Made by a program: the position numbers and the translations under genes. 24,621 nucleotides of DNA from UBA9619 sp964630665 (GTDB lineage: Bacteria; Pseudomonadota; Gammaproteobacteria; Arenicellales; UBA868), in NCBI GenBank assembly GCA_964630665.1, contig CAZVVN010000052.1, positions 1 to 24,621 on the forward strand. The letters run 5' to 3'. Under the pieces are notes generated by a model. It searched no databases. It was not told where the DNA came from and saw nothing but the letters and a program-made list of their open reading frames with translations. Shown here one piece after another: positions 15,448-22,329 of the stretch; positions within the stretch are counted from its first letter, which is position 1; every line of letters starts with the position of its first letter.

Positions 15448-15453
15448 TCTCCT
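15448..15453 (-). promoter_or_regulatory. Ribosome binding site supporting a TTG start
   Basis: AGGAGA on the minus strand lies 7 bases before TTG (15440-15438). No ATG or GTG near the conserved N-terminus offers an equally good site, so a rare TTG start is the best reading. Confidence 0.65.
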
Positions 15454-15476
15454 GTTGGTGGGAAGCTGTACTCAGA

Positions 15477-16865
15477 TCAGGCTGCCTGCCTGTTTTTCCG
15501 GGTAAAGAATTCGAGCAAGTCGATCTTATTGACAACTCCGACGATCTTTCCAGCATCGACGACGATCGCTACATTGTTGTCTTCAAAGACCTGCTGCACG
15601 TGATCCAACGTCTGTGATGGCTCGACCTGTCCTTCAAGCGGTCGGGCGATCTCCCGTGCGCTGTCCTGTAGCGAATGCTCACCACCGGCAACCGCCCTGA
15701 GAATGTCGAGTTCTTCCACCATTCGCAGATCGCCTTTACCGATCGTCATTGGCATTTGCGAGATGCCAAGTGATGACATCTGGTCAATGATGGACTGCAG
15801 GGAATCTTCAGGGTTGGCGAGAACCACCTTCTGGTTCTTGAAGTTGAGGATGTCTCCCACCGTTCCCAGATGACGTTCCGGTGCGAAATAACCCATGTCA
15901 CGCATCCACTCGTCATTGAACGCTTTGCTGATGTAACGGTCTCCCGAATCACAAACGATGGCGACTACGATTTTCCCCGGTCCTTGTTTGCGGGCTTCCT
16001 CTAGTGCTCCATGAAACACCGTTCCGGTAGAGCCCCCGGAGAAAATACCTTCCTGCCGGGCTAGAGATCGGGCCATGAAGAAAGAGTCTCGGTCTGACAC
16101 GTTGACAACTTCATCAATGACCGAGAAGTCCAGGGTACCGACCATGAAGTCGTGACCTATGCCCTCCACTCTGTACATGCCAGGGTCGTCCCATTCGCCC
16201 TTGTAAAACGCATCGTGGTAGATGCTGCCGTAAGGGTCCGGTCCGACGACACGGACCTCTCGCCCGGCTTCTAGTGCTTTCTCTTTCAGGTATTTTCCGG
16301 CTCCAGATATGGTGCCTCCCGTGCCAAGGCCGGCCACGAAGGAATCGATCAGGCCGTCAGTCGACCCCCAGATCTCGGGTCCTGTAGTGAGATAGTGAGC
16401 CTCCGGGTTCGACATGTTGTTGTACTGGTCGGTGTAGAAAGCACCCGGGGTCTGAGCCGACACACGTTTTGCGACCTCCACATAGCTGTCAGGATGATGG
16501 TGATCAAGATCGGTCGGGGTGACAATCACCTCAGCGCCATAGGCCTTGAGCATATCGATCTTTTCCTGACTCATTTTGTCCGGGATCGTAAAGATGCAGC
16601 GGTAGCCTTTTGCGGCCGCCGCCATTGCGAGTCCCAGGCCGGTATTGCCTGATGTACTCTCGACCAGGGTGCCGCCAGGTTTGAGAAGACCCTGTTCTTC
16701 AGCATGCCTGACCATGTTGACAGCCATGCGGTCCTTGACCGAACCCGTCGGATTCAGGTTCTCCATTTTGGCGAGTACTGTCGCCATGCCTGGTTCGACC
16801 ACATTATTAAGTCTGACCAGCGGCGTGTCGCCGACCAGGTCCAGTACACTCTCAGAATAATTCAC
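15477..16865 (-). CDS. cbs: Cystathionine beta-synthase with C-terminal CBS domain pair
   Basis: A 462-residue fold-type II PLP enzyme condensing serine (or O-acetylserine) with homocysteine to cystathionine. The N-terminus reads VLDLVGDTPLVRLNN; the PLP lysine is K44 in NPTGSVKDR, the substrate loop STSGNTG is at 70-76, and the phosphate-binding GLGTGGTISG follows near 186. After about residue 335 come two CBS domains (VGDILNFKNQKVVLANPEDS onward, then ARPLEGQVEPSQTLDHVQQV), the regulatory module present in full-length CBS but missing from CysK/CysM. No N-terminal haem domain is present. Start is GTG at 16865, with GGAGG 8 bases upstream. The gamma-lyase-like gene follows after 36 bases, so the two are almost certainly one operon for homocysteine-to-cysteine conversion. 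Confidence 0.94.
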   Translation of the reverse strand: MNYSESVLDLVGDTPLVRLNNVVEPGMATVLAKMENLNPTGSVKDRMAVNMVRHAEEQGLLKPGGTLVESTSGNTGLGLAMAAAAKGYRCIFTIPDKMSQEKIDMLKAYGAEVIVTPTDLDHHHPDSYVEVAKRVSAQTPGAFYTDQYNNMSNPEAHYLTTGPEIWGSTDGLIDSFVAGLGTGGTISGAGKYLKEKALEAGREVRVVGPDPYGSIYHDAFYKGEWDDPGMYRVEGIGHDFMVGTLDFSVIDEVVNVSDRDSFFMARSLARQEGIFSGGSTGTVFHGALEEARKQGPGKIVVAIVCDSGDRYISKAFNDEWMRDMGYFAPERHLGTVGDILNFKNQKVVLANPEDSLQSIIDQMSSLGISQMPMTIGKGDLRMVEELDILRAVAGGEHSLQDSAREIARPLEGQVEPSQTLDHVQQVFEDNNVAIVVDAGKIVGVVNKIDLLEFFTRKNRQAA

Positions 16866-16939
16866 GTTACTGGCCTCCGCCTGAATTGACAGGGTATGGA
16901 GATAAAGATTCCTCTAAGCTTTTCGCGGCAGGTCGATTT

Positions 16940-16965
16940 ACGATCAAAATCTGTCGCATCGTCAA
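16940..16965 (-). promoter_or_regulatory. Candidate promoter for the CBS-gamma-lyase operon
   Basis: On the minus strand TTGACG (16965-16960) is followed after about 18-19 bases by GTAAAT/TAAATC, and the spacer carries GATTT...AAATC as a short inverted repeat. A weak match; it would allow the transsulfuration pair to be expressed separately from the upstream class V gene. Confidence 0.25.
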
Positions 16966-16981
16966 GAACCGCCAAGGCAAA

Positions 16982-18211
16982 CTAGGAAGAAGCCCCAAAC
17001 CCGGCAATCTCAGTAACTGCTTTGATTGCCTGTTCAACATCTTCGTCATCTGTAAAGAATCCGGGTGCAATACGGACCGTCCCGTTGCGCTCCAGAGTGC
17101 CTTGGTCCTTGTGGATCACGGGTGCACAGTGGAGTCCGGCGCGCACGCACAACTGATGGTCCGCGTCCAGCATTGTACCTACCTGTTCTGCTGGTAGCTC
17201 GCCTATGTTGATCGAGAGTGTTGCGACCCTGGATTGTGTGCCGGTCGGCCCGTAGGTGATTACGCCAGGAATATCATGAAACGCATCGAGCAGCTGGGTG
17301 GCAGTCCTGTTTTCTATCTGGTGGATGTGTTTGAGCGCTGCCTGACAGGCAGCAGTATGGGAGGAGAGATCGGCACCGTTGTCAGATCGGTCCCGGCCAA
17401 GCTCGGCAAACCATTTCTGGGCGGCGTTGAGACCGGCGATTCCAGGTATAGATGGTGTTCCGACTTCCACCCTGTGGGGATATTCCTCCGGGTGAAATTC
17501 GGAGACCGAGTTGACTCCGGTACCACCTGTTTTCACATGTCGTATGTCGACGCCCTCACGGACGATCATGCCGCCGATACCCATGGGCCCAAACAGTCCT
17601 TTGTGCCCGGTAAAAACCAGCACGTCGATTCCCCACCTATCCATGTCAATGGGAACCACACCGGCTGTCTGGCAAGTGTCAACAACAAAGATCGCCGGCG
17701 AGTCCTTGACGATCCTACCGATGGCCTGGATGTCCTGTAATGAGCCAATGACATTGGAAGCGTGGTTAACGACCACGACCCGGGTCTTGTCGGTGATGCT
17801 CTTTCGGATGTCTTCAGGATCGACATAACCCACGTCGTCGGCACTAATCCGGCTGACCGAGACATTGAGGTCCCGCTCCAGGTGATTGGCCGGACGCAGT
17901 ACAGCATTATGTTCGACACGTGTGATAATCATATGATCGCCCTGCCGGATCAACCCGAGCAGTGCAAGATTCATTGAGTCGGTGGCGTTGAGTGAGAACG
18001 TGACTCTGTTGAAATCTCCGCCGAAACCAAAAAACTCACCGAGCATTCGTCGGGTCTCGATGATCATGGTCTCGGCCTCTATGGCAAGTTCATGGCCAGA
18101 GCGTCCAGGATTGACGCCGTGGCTGCGAAAGAAACTGTCCATAAACTGGTAAACGGGTTCTGGTTTCGGCAATGTGGTTGCCGCATTGTCGAAGTAATAG
18201 TTTTCTTTCAT
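16982..18211 (-). CDS. Class V aminotransferase, cysteine desulfurase-like
   Basis: 409 residues from ATG at 18211. The opening YYFDNAATTLPKPEPVYQFM, the NPGRSGHELAIEAE stretch, FSLNATDSMNLALLGL, VNHASNVIGSLQDI, VDTCQTAGVVPID and the Schiff-base Lys204 in FTGHKGLFGPMGIGG match the SufS-like cysteine desulfurase-family branch of the am_tr_V type. Near the C-terminus RAGLHCAP places Cys362 where the family has its conserved cysteine. Such enzymes take sulfur from cysteine as a persulfide, leaving alanine, but the physiological acceptor of this branch is uncertain. Relative to the family there is an extra segment of roughly 15-20 residues around 272-300 (GRDRSDNGADLSSH). A GTG at 18292 would add 27 residues without family support. 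It lies upstream of CBS with a 116-base gap on the same strand. Confidence 0.87.
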   Translation of the reverse strand: MKENYYFDNAATTLPKPEPVYQFMDSFFRSHGVNPGRSGHELAIEAETMIIETRRMLGEFFGFGGDFNRVTFSLNATDSMNLALLGLIRQGDHMIITRVEHNAVLRPANHLERDLNVSVSRISADDVGYVDPEDIRKSITDKTRVVVVNHASNVIGSLQDIQAIGRIVKDSPAIFVVDTCQTAGVVPIDMDRWGIDVLVFTGHKGLFGPMGIGGMIVREGVDIRHVKTGGTGVNSVSEFHPEEYPHRVEVGTPSIPGIAGLNAAQKWFAELGRDRSDNGADLSSHTAACQAALKHIHQIENRTATQLLDAFHDIPGVITYGPTGTQSRVATLSINIGELPAEQVGTMLDADHQLCVRAGLHCAPVIHKDQGTLERNGTVRIAPGFFTDDEDVEQAIKAVTEIAGFGASS

Positions 18212-18449
18212 CGAATCTCGTGTGTCCTCAATTCCTGATGGGTGAGTGAATCGTGGTGAGCTTGGTTTCAGCACCAGCCTGACACTTACCACGAATAATC
18301 GTTAAATCCCGTTGTCCGGCTGTAGCTCGACGTCGACCTCAGTGATTGGGTTATGAAGCGGCTTGTAGGGCCTTATCAGAGCCGGGATGCTGTTCTATCT
18401 CCGACAAGATGGTGCTTCGCAACTAATAAATATTCTGCCTAAGGATTCG

Positions 18450-18498
18450 CTAGAATTCTAGGAAATAGAACTCTAAATAGCGCAAAAGAATAGAATTA
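18450..18498. repeat. Cluster of TAGAATTCTA-like boxes
   Basis: The 12-base perfect palindrome CTAGAATTCTAG (18450-18461) contains TAGAATTCTA; TAGAACTCTA, one base different, starts 15 bases later (18466-18475), and TAGAATTA starts at 18491. Repeated palindromic words in a divergent promoter region are what a dimeric regulator's operators look like, but no regulator gene is adjacent. Confidence 0.4.
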
Positions 18499-18716
18499 TT
18501 TTCTCTTTTGGGCTCTATCAATGGGTGGACTTGGGGTAAGCTGGAAAGCGGAAACCTCTGATCAGCGCAAGACCTGGTACCGCGATTCGCTGTTGTCGAA
18601 GCCGCACGGGGTCCGATCAAAAAGGCCGGGCATCCCTGCACGGGAACCTTTTTACGCTACAAGTCCAGAGCCAGGTTGCGGTGCGTCGGATATGTCATCC
18701 ATGAAAGGCGAATTAA

Positions 18717-18746
18717 TTGTCCGGCGCACCTAAACAGGTCTTATAG
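18717..18746 (+). promoter_or_regulatory. Candidate promoter for the DMT exporter
   Basis: TTGTCC (18717-18722) and TTATAG (18741-18746) with 18-base spacing, 76 bases before the preferred start codon. A moderate match only. Confidence 0.27.
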
Positions 18747-18821
18747 TCGCGCTTCTCTTGGTGGCTCTGGCGATTCAACATGTTCTTATCTTCTTACTCA
18801 GACCGTTCACAGGGAAACCTA

Positions 18822-19688
18822 ATGGCGGTGCTGAGCATGTTGCTCTGGGCAACCAGTTTTCCGATTTCAGATATGCTCCTGAAAAGCTGGGACCCATTAT
18901 CACTTGCCACGATTCGACTCACCGGCGGTGCATTGATACTGGTGCTGCTTGCGTTTATATCTGGCAGAAAATACAACTGGCAGAGTTGGCCGTTTCGCGA
19001 CGCGCTGTTTGTCGGTGCGCTGGGTATCGGAGTGGGAACATTTGCCTTGAATCTTGGCCTCAAGTACTCCAATCCCGTCAACGTCACGGTCATTGCGACG
19101 ACCATCCCATTGTTCTCTGTAGTACTGGGCGCACTCAAGGGTGAGGAGAAAGTGACCACCCGAATTTCGGTTGCCATAGGGCTTGCGATCAGCGGCGGTC
19201 TTTTGGTCTCCTGGTCCAGTACTCGGACCGAGATCGGCTTCGAAGGCGGTGAGTTTCTGGTCCTGGGTGCAGTGATCCTGTGGGCCTGGTTCTCGCGTGT
19301 ATCGGTGACCAGGCTTCTGCCGATTCCTGCTTATCCCCGTACGTTGTTGACCATGGCAGCTGGGGCATTGTTCCTGCTGCCGGTGACATTGCTGATAGAG
19401 TACAGTGGTGTTTTTGAGTTGAGTGCTTCTTTGAGCCCACCTGATCTGGCCCGGGTTTTCGCTTTGTGTGTTTTCGGCGTGGGTCTTTCAATGGTTTGCT
19501 GGATGATCAGCGCTGAGAAAATCGGCGTCACCGTTGCGGCCCTTCACATCAATGCGTTACCTTTCTATGTACTGCTGCTGGATCTGATGTTCGGCGGGAC
19601 ATTGCTGATCAGCCAGGTGTTCGGTGCGGCACTGGTCGCGCTTGGAGCTGCCCTGTCTCAGATATCATGGACACGCACGACGTCTTGA
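18822..19688 (+). CDS. DMT superfamily (EamA-type) transporter
   Basis: A 288-residue integral membrane protein of the drug/metabolite transporter superfamily with two EamA repeats and about ten helices. The opening AVLSMLLWATSFPISDMLLK matches the first helix of the family, and LKYSNPVNVTVIATTIPLFSVVLGAL is the usual end of the first repeat; the second repeat starts near FLVLGAVILWAWFSRVSV. I prefer ATG at 18822, with AGGGA at 18811-18815, over ATG at 18780, which has no ribosome site and would add 14 polar residues. Related proteins export amino acids or metabolites; the substrate is unknown. It points toward the nitrile hydratase genes but is separated from them by about 195 bases, so co-transcription is uncertain. 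Confidence 0.88.
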   Translation: MAVLSMLLWATSFPISDMLLKSWDPLSLATIRLTGGALILVLLAFISGRKYNWQSWPFRDALFVGALGIGVGTFALNLGLKYSNPVNVTVIATTIPLFSVVLGALKGEEKVTTRISVAIGLAISGGLLVSWSSTRTEIGFEGGEFLVLGAVILWAWFSRVSVTRLLPIPAYPRTLLTMAAGALFLLPVTLLIEYSGVFELSASLSPPDLARVFALCVFGVGLSMVCWMISAEKIGVTVAALHINALPFYVLLLDLMFGGTLLISQVFGAALVALGAALSQISWTRTTS

Positions 19689-19829
19689 TAGCCGAAATGA
19701 AATACCAGTATGCCCGTGTCAGAACGGCTCAAATCATCTCAGGTCGGACGATCGTTTTAGCTGGCATAATCCGTTGGCTAACGAGCCGGGTACAAAAGGT
19801 GAGACTTGACGTAAACTTGTTGTCGACGC

Positions 19830-19848
19830 GATCAGACCCCGCCTGATC
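19830..19848. repeat. Inverted repeat upstream of nitrile hydratase genes
   Basis: GATCAG (19830-19835) and CTGATC (19843-19848) are perfect complements seven bases apart, and TGATCA recurs at 19855-19860. The site is 36 bases before the start codon. It could be an operator or small hairpin; it is short enough to be chance. Confidence 0.3.
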
Positions 19849-19871
19849 TAAGAGTGATCAGCAGGAGAGTT

Positions 19872-19879
19872 AAGGGAGA
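19872..19879 (+). promoter_or_regulatory. Ribosome binding site fixing the nitrile hydratase alpha start
   Basis: AAGGGAGA ends 4 bases before GTG at 19884. The longer reading from GTG at 19854 has no comparable site and would begin with a basic stretch not seen in the family. Confidence 0.7.
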
Positions 19880-19883
19880 CCAC

Positions 19884-20507
19884 GTGACTGAACATTCACA
19901 TGACCATACTGACCCGCCGTCTGACCTCGTATTGAAGGTCAAGGCACTGGAGTCCCTGTTGGTGGAGAAGGGCCTGGTGGACCCGGCCGCACTTGATGCA
20001 CTGATCGACACCTATGAGAACAAGGTCGGTCCCCGAAACGGCGCCGAGGTCGTGGCAAGGGCCTGGTCGGACCCTGAGTACAGAGTTTGGTTGCTTGAAG
20101 ATGCGACGGCTGCCATCGCCTCAATGGGATTTGTTGGCCGCCAGGGTGAGCACATGACGGCTGTCGAGAACACCGCGCAGGTTCATAACCTGGTGGTCTG
20201 TACACTGTGCTCGTGTTATCCGTGGACGGTCCTCGGCCTGCCACCGGTATGGTACAAGTCTGCGCCGTATCGCTCCCGGGCTGTCAGCGATCCGCGGGGT
20301 GTTCTCGCCGAGTTCGGCACGGAACTTGCCGACAGCGTCGAAATCCAGGTCTGGGATTCAACGTCGGAGATGCGCTACATGGTCGTGCCGGAACGCCCGG
20401 CTGGCACAGACGGTTGGCCGATAGACGAATTGATTCCGCTGGTCAGTCGCAATGCGATGATCGGGGTCGAAAAAGCCCGGACACCCGGGTCGTTGGTCGA
20501 CCCATGA
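19884..20507 (+). CDS. nthA: Nitrile hydratase alpha subunit, cobalt type
   Basis: 207 residues from GTG at 19884. Nitrile hydratase hydrates R-CN to the amide R-CONH2 in the cytoplasm as an alpha-beta heteromer with a low-spin metal. The metal claw is VCTLCSC with Cys106, Cys109, Ser110 and Cys111; Thr between the first two cysteines is the cobalt-type signature (Ser in iron-type enzymes), and two of the cysteines are normally oxidised to sulfinic/sulfenic acid. Family motifs before and after are GPRNGAEVVARAWSDPEYR and CYPWTVLGLPPVWYKS. The His-rich opening TEHSHDH is common in this subunit. The stop overlaps the beta-subunit ATG (ATGA at 20504-20507). A thiocyanate hydrolase gamma subunit is the main alternative but would be expected with separate alpha and beta genes. 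Confidence 0.95.
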   Translation: MTEHSHDHTDPPSDLVLKVKALESLLVEKGLVDPAALDALIDTYENKVGPRNGAEVVARAWSDPEYRVWLLEDATAAIASMGFVGRQGEHMTAVENTAQVHNLVVCTLCSCYPWTVLGLPPVWYKSAPYRSRAVSDPRGVLAEFGTELADSVEIQVWDSTSEMRYMVVPERPAGTDGWPIDELIPLVSRNAMIGVEKARTPGSLVDP

Positions 20508-21169
20508 ACGGCGGACACGACCTGGGAGGGATGCATGGTCTGGGCCCTATCGCCCCCGAGGCTGAGAAAGATGAGCCCGTGTTCCACGGTACCTGGGAAA
20601 AAAGGGTCTTTGCGATGACGATGGCCACCGGGTTTCTCCGTAGCTGGAACCTTGATGAAGCCAGGCATGCCAGGGAACGCCAGCATCCAGCTGATTACAT
20701 GCGCAACAGTTATTACGAGAATTGGCTCAGAGGTCTGGAAACACTGCTTGTTGAAAAAGGACTGGTTACGGCCGAGGAACTCGAGCGTGGCGCAGTTGAT
20801 CCCTCAACGGGAGCTTCAGCTGTTGTCCCGTTGCAGGCCGGCGATGTGGAGACCACCCTCCTGAAGGGCGGTCCCACAGACATGAAAATCGATCTGCATC
20901 CACGGTTTCAGACCGGTGACAAAGTGCGCGTCGTGAACATCAACCCAACAGGGCATACCAGGCTGCCTCGATATGCGAGAGGTAAACAGGGTGTGGTTCG
21001 CAACCATTACGGGGCGCATGTATTCCCTGACAGGCGCGCTTTGGGCAGCCGCGAAGGCGAGCACCTCTACAGTGTCTGTTTTTCAGCTACCGAACTCTGG
21101 GGCGAGAGATTCGACTCGGATTTCAAAGTGCATATCGATCTCTGGGAGCCCTACCTGGCAGCGGAATGA
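20504..21169 (+). CDS. nthB: Nitrile hydratase beta subunit
   Basis: 221 residues from ATG at 20504, the length expected for a full beta subunit; it pairs with alpha and supplies active-site arginines. The start MNGGHDLGGMHGLGPI is the family's textbook N-terminus. The helical domain includes EPVFHGTWEKRVFAM and YYENWLRGLETLLVEKGLVT, and the C-terminal SH3-like barrel contains FQTGDKVRV, TRLPRYARGKQGVV, HVFPD and LYSVCFSATELWGE. ATGA overlaps with both neighbours (alpha upstream, accessory protein downstream at 21166) indicate tight translational coupling. A longer frame reading back to 20207 is overlap with alpha and not the true start. Confidence 0.95.
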   Translation: MNGGHDLGGMHGLGPIAPEAEKDEPVFHGTWEKRVFAMTMATGFLRSWNLDEARHARERQHPADYMRNSYYENWLRGLETLLVEKGLVTAEELERGAVDPSTGASAVVPLQAGDVETTLLKGGPTDMKIDLHPRFQTGDKVRVVNINPTGHTRLPRYARGKQGVVRNHYGAHVFPDRRALGSREGEHLYSVCFSATELWGERFDSDFKVHIDLWEPYLAAE

Positions 21170-21540
21170 CGCAGCAACCTGATATTGGCCGGACCCTTTC
21201 CGAGTTGGAGAGAACTCACGCTGAGACGTTTGCTGAACCCTGGCAGGCACAGGCTTTCGCGATGGTGATAAAGCTGTTCGAGCAGGGCGTGTTCGACTGG
21301 TCGGAATGGACTGATGCGCTGTCCGAGGAGATCCGCAGCGCTGGTGCGCGTGGTGAGGCCGATCGTGGCGATACCTACTACCAGCACTGGCTGGCCGCCT
21401 TAGAGGCAGTGCTGCTGCGCAAAGCAGTTCTCGAGCGCAAAATACTTGATTCGCGCATTGAGCAGTGGCGCAGGGCTTATCTCAATACACCCCACGGGCA
21501 GCCGATCGAGTTGGCCGCGGGAGCGCAACCGAAAGTCTAG
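21166..21540 (+). CDS. Nitrile hydratase accessory (activator-type) protein
   Basis: A 124-residue protein of the nitrile hydratase accessory family (P14K/NhlE type), which resembles the N-terminal helical half of the beta subunit. In cobalt enzymes it carries the alpha subunit during cobalt insertion and cysteine oxidation. Visible features are EPWQAQAFAMVIKLFEQGVFDW (AMV corresponding to AMT in beta), then YYQHWLAALEAVLLRKAVL, parallel to YENWLRGLETLLVEKGLV in beta. The C-terminal tail beyond RRAYLNTPHGQPIEL is short and polar. It starts inside the beta stop (ATGA). Its presence supports a functional cobalt enzyme; no cobalt permease (NhlF type) or amidase gene is seen in this window. Confidence 0.88.
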   Translation: MTQQPDIGRTLSELERTHAETFAEPWQAQAFAMVIKLFEQGVFDWSEWTDALSEEIRSAGARGEADRGDTYYQHWLAALEAVLLRKAVLERKILDSRIEQWRRAYLNTPHGQPIELAAGAQPKV

Positions 21541-21594
21541 TCCAGCCTGCGCCGGCGAACATAGTAATAACGACTCATCAGCCGGGACCTGGCC

Positions 21595-22229
21595 GTGGGA
21601 AAAGATGATTTGCAGTTCGGTTTTGACGACACACTGCTTTCGCGCTGTCAGAACAACCTAGGGTCGTTTCTGCCAGCCACAATTCAGGATGATGAGCTAC
21701 GCCCCGCAGCTGTGGCCATTGTACTCGTGAGGGACCCGTCCACCGGTGCTGCTTGTTTTCTGTTGACCCGACGGGCCAGCCGGCTGTCCCGGCACCGAGG
21801 CCAGTACGCGCTGCCCGGAGGGCGCCTGGACGATGGGGAAGATGCCCACAGCGCAGCGCTTCGGGAACTGAAAGAAGAACTCGGCCTGAAGGCAACGAAG
21901 TCCAGCGTGATCGGTCAGTTGGATGATTTTCCGACCCGATCCGGCTTTCGAATCACCCCTGTCATCGTCTGGCTTGAGAACCATCAAGCGGTGCAGCGGG
22001 ATCCTGCGGAGGTTGAGGCAGTGTTTTTAGTGCCGATCACGGATCTTGATCGACCCGGTATACCCCGCCTGCATCACATTCCCGAAAGCAGCAACCCGGT
22101 TCTGTCGATGGTGTTGACATCACTGGGCGACGAGATTTTCTCTCCCACGGCGGCCATCCTGTTCCAGTTTCGAGAGGTCACTTTCTACGGTCGTCCGACG
22201 CGGGTCGCGCATTACGAGCAGCCACTGTT
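21595..22229 (+). CDS. Nudix hydrolase, CoA pyrophosphatase-like (3' cut by N gap)
   Basis: The visible 211 codons from GTG at 21595 show a complete Nudix box at residues 76-98: Gly76, Glu82, Arg90-Glu91 and Glu94-Glu95 in the GX5EX7REUXEEXGU pattern. Just before it, LLTRRASRLSRHRGQYALPGG matches the UPF0035-type extension that marks CoA pyrophosphatases, which split CoA or its derivatives to 3',5'-ADP and phosphopantetheine. The frame runs into the gap after HYEQPL, where homologues usually have only a few residues left, so the missing part is probably short. It starts 54 bases after the nitrile hydratase accessory gene on the same strand; whether it belongs to that operon is unclear. Exact substrate is inference. 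Confidence 0.85.
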
Positions 22230-22329
22230 NNNNNNNNNNNNNNNNNNNNNNNNNNNNNNNNNNNNNNNNNNNNNNNNNNNNNNNNNNNNNNNNNNNNNNN
22301 NNNNNNNNNNNNNNNNNNNNNNNNNNNNN
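22230..22329. other. Assembly gap (100 N)
   Basis: Exactly 100 undetermined bases, the conventional filler for a scaffold join of unknown size. It hides the 3' ends of two convergent genes and any terminator between them. Gene order across it depends on the scaffolding being right. Confidence 0.98.

Larger units (their letters stand above)
18212..18821. other. 610-bp divergent intergenic region, no recognised gene
   Basis: This lies between the class V gene (minus) and the DMT exporter (plus). It contains palindromes TCGACGTCGA and CTAGAATTCTAG (18450-18461), near-repeats of TAGAATTCTA, an AT-rich centre around 18420-18510 and a possible promoter at 18717-18746. A 70-codon open frame at 18521-18733 has no ribosome site and no recognisable protein character, so I do not call it. 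Confidence 0.5.

Noticed and set aside
18521..18733. A 70-codon plus-strand frame in the large intergenic region
   Set aside because: No Shine-Dalgarno, composition unlike a folded protein and no recognised motif.
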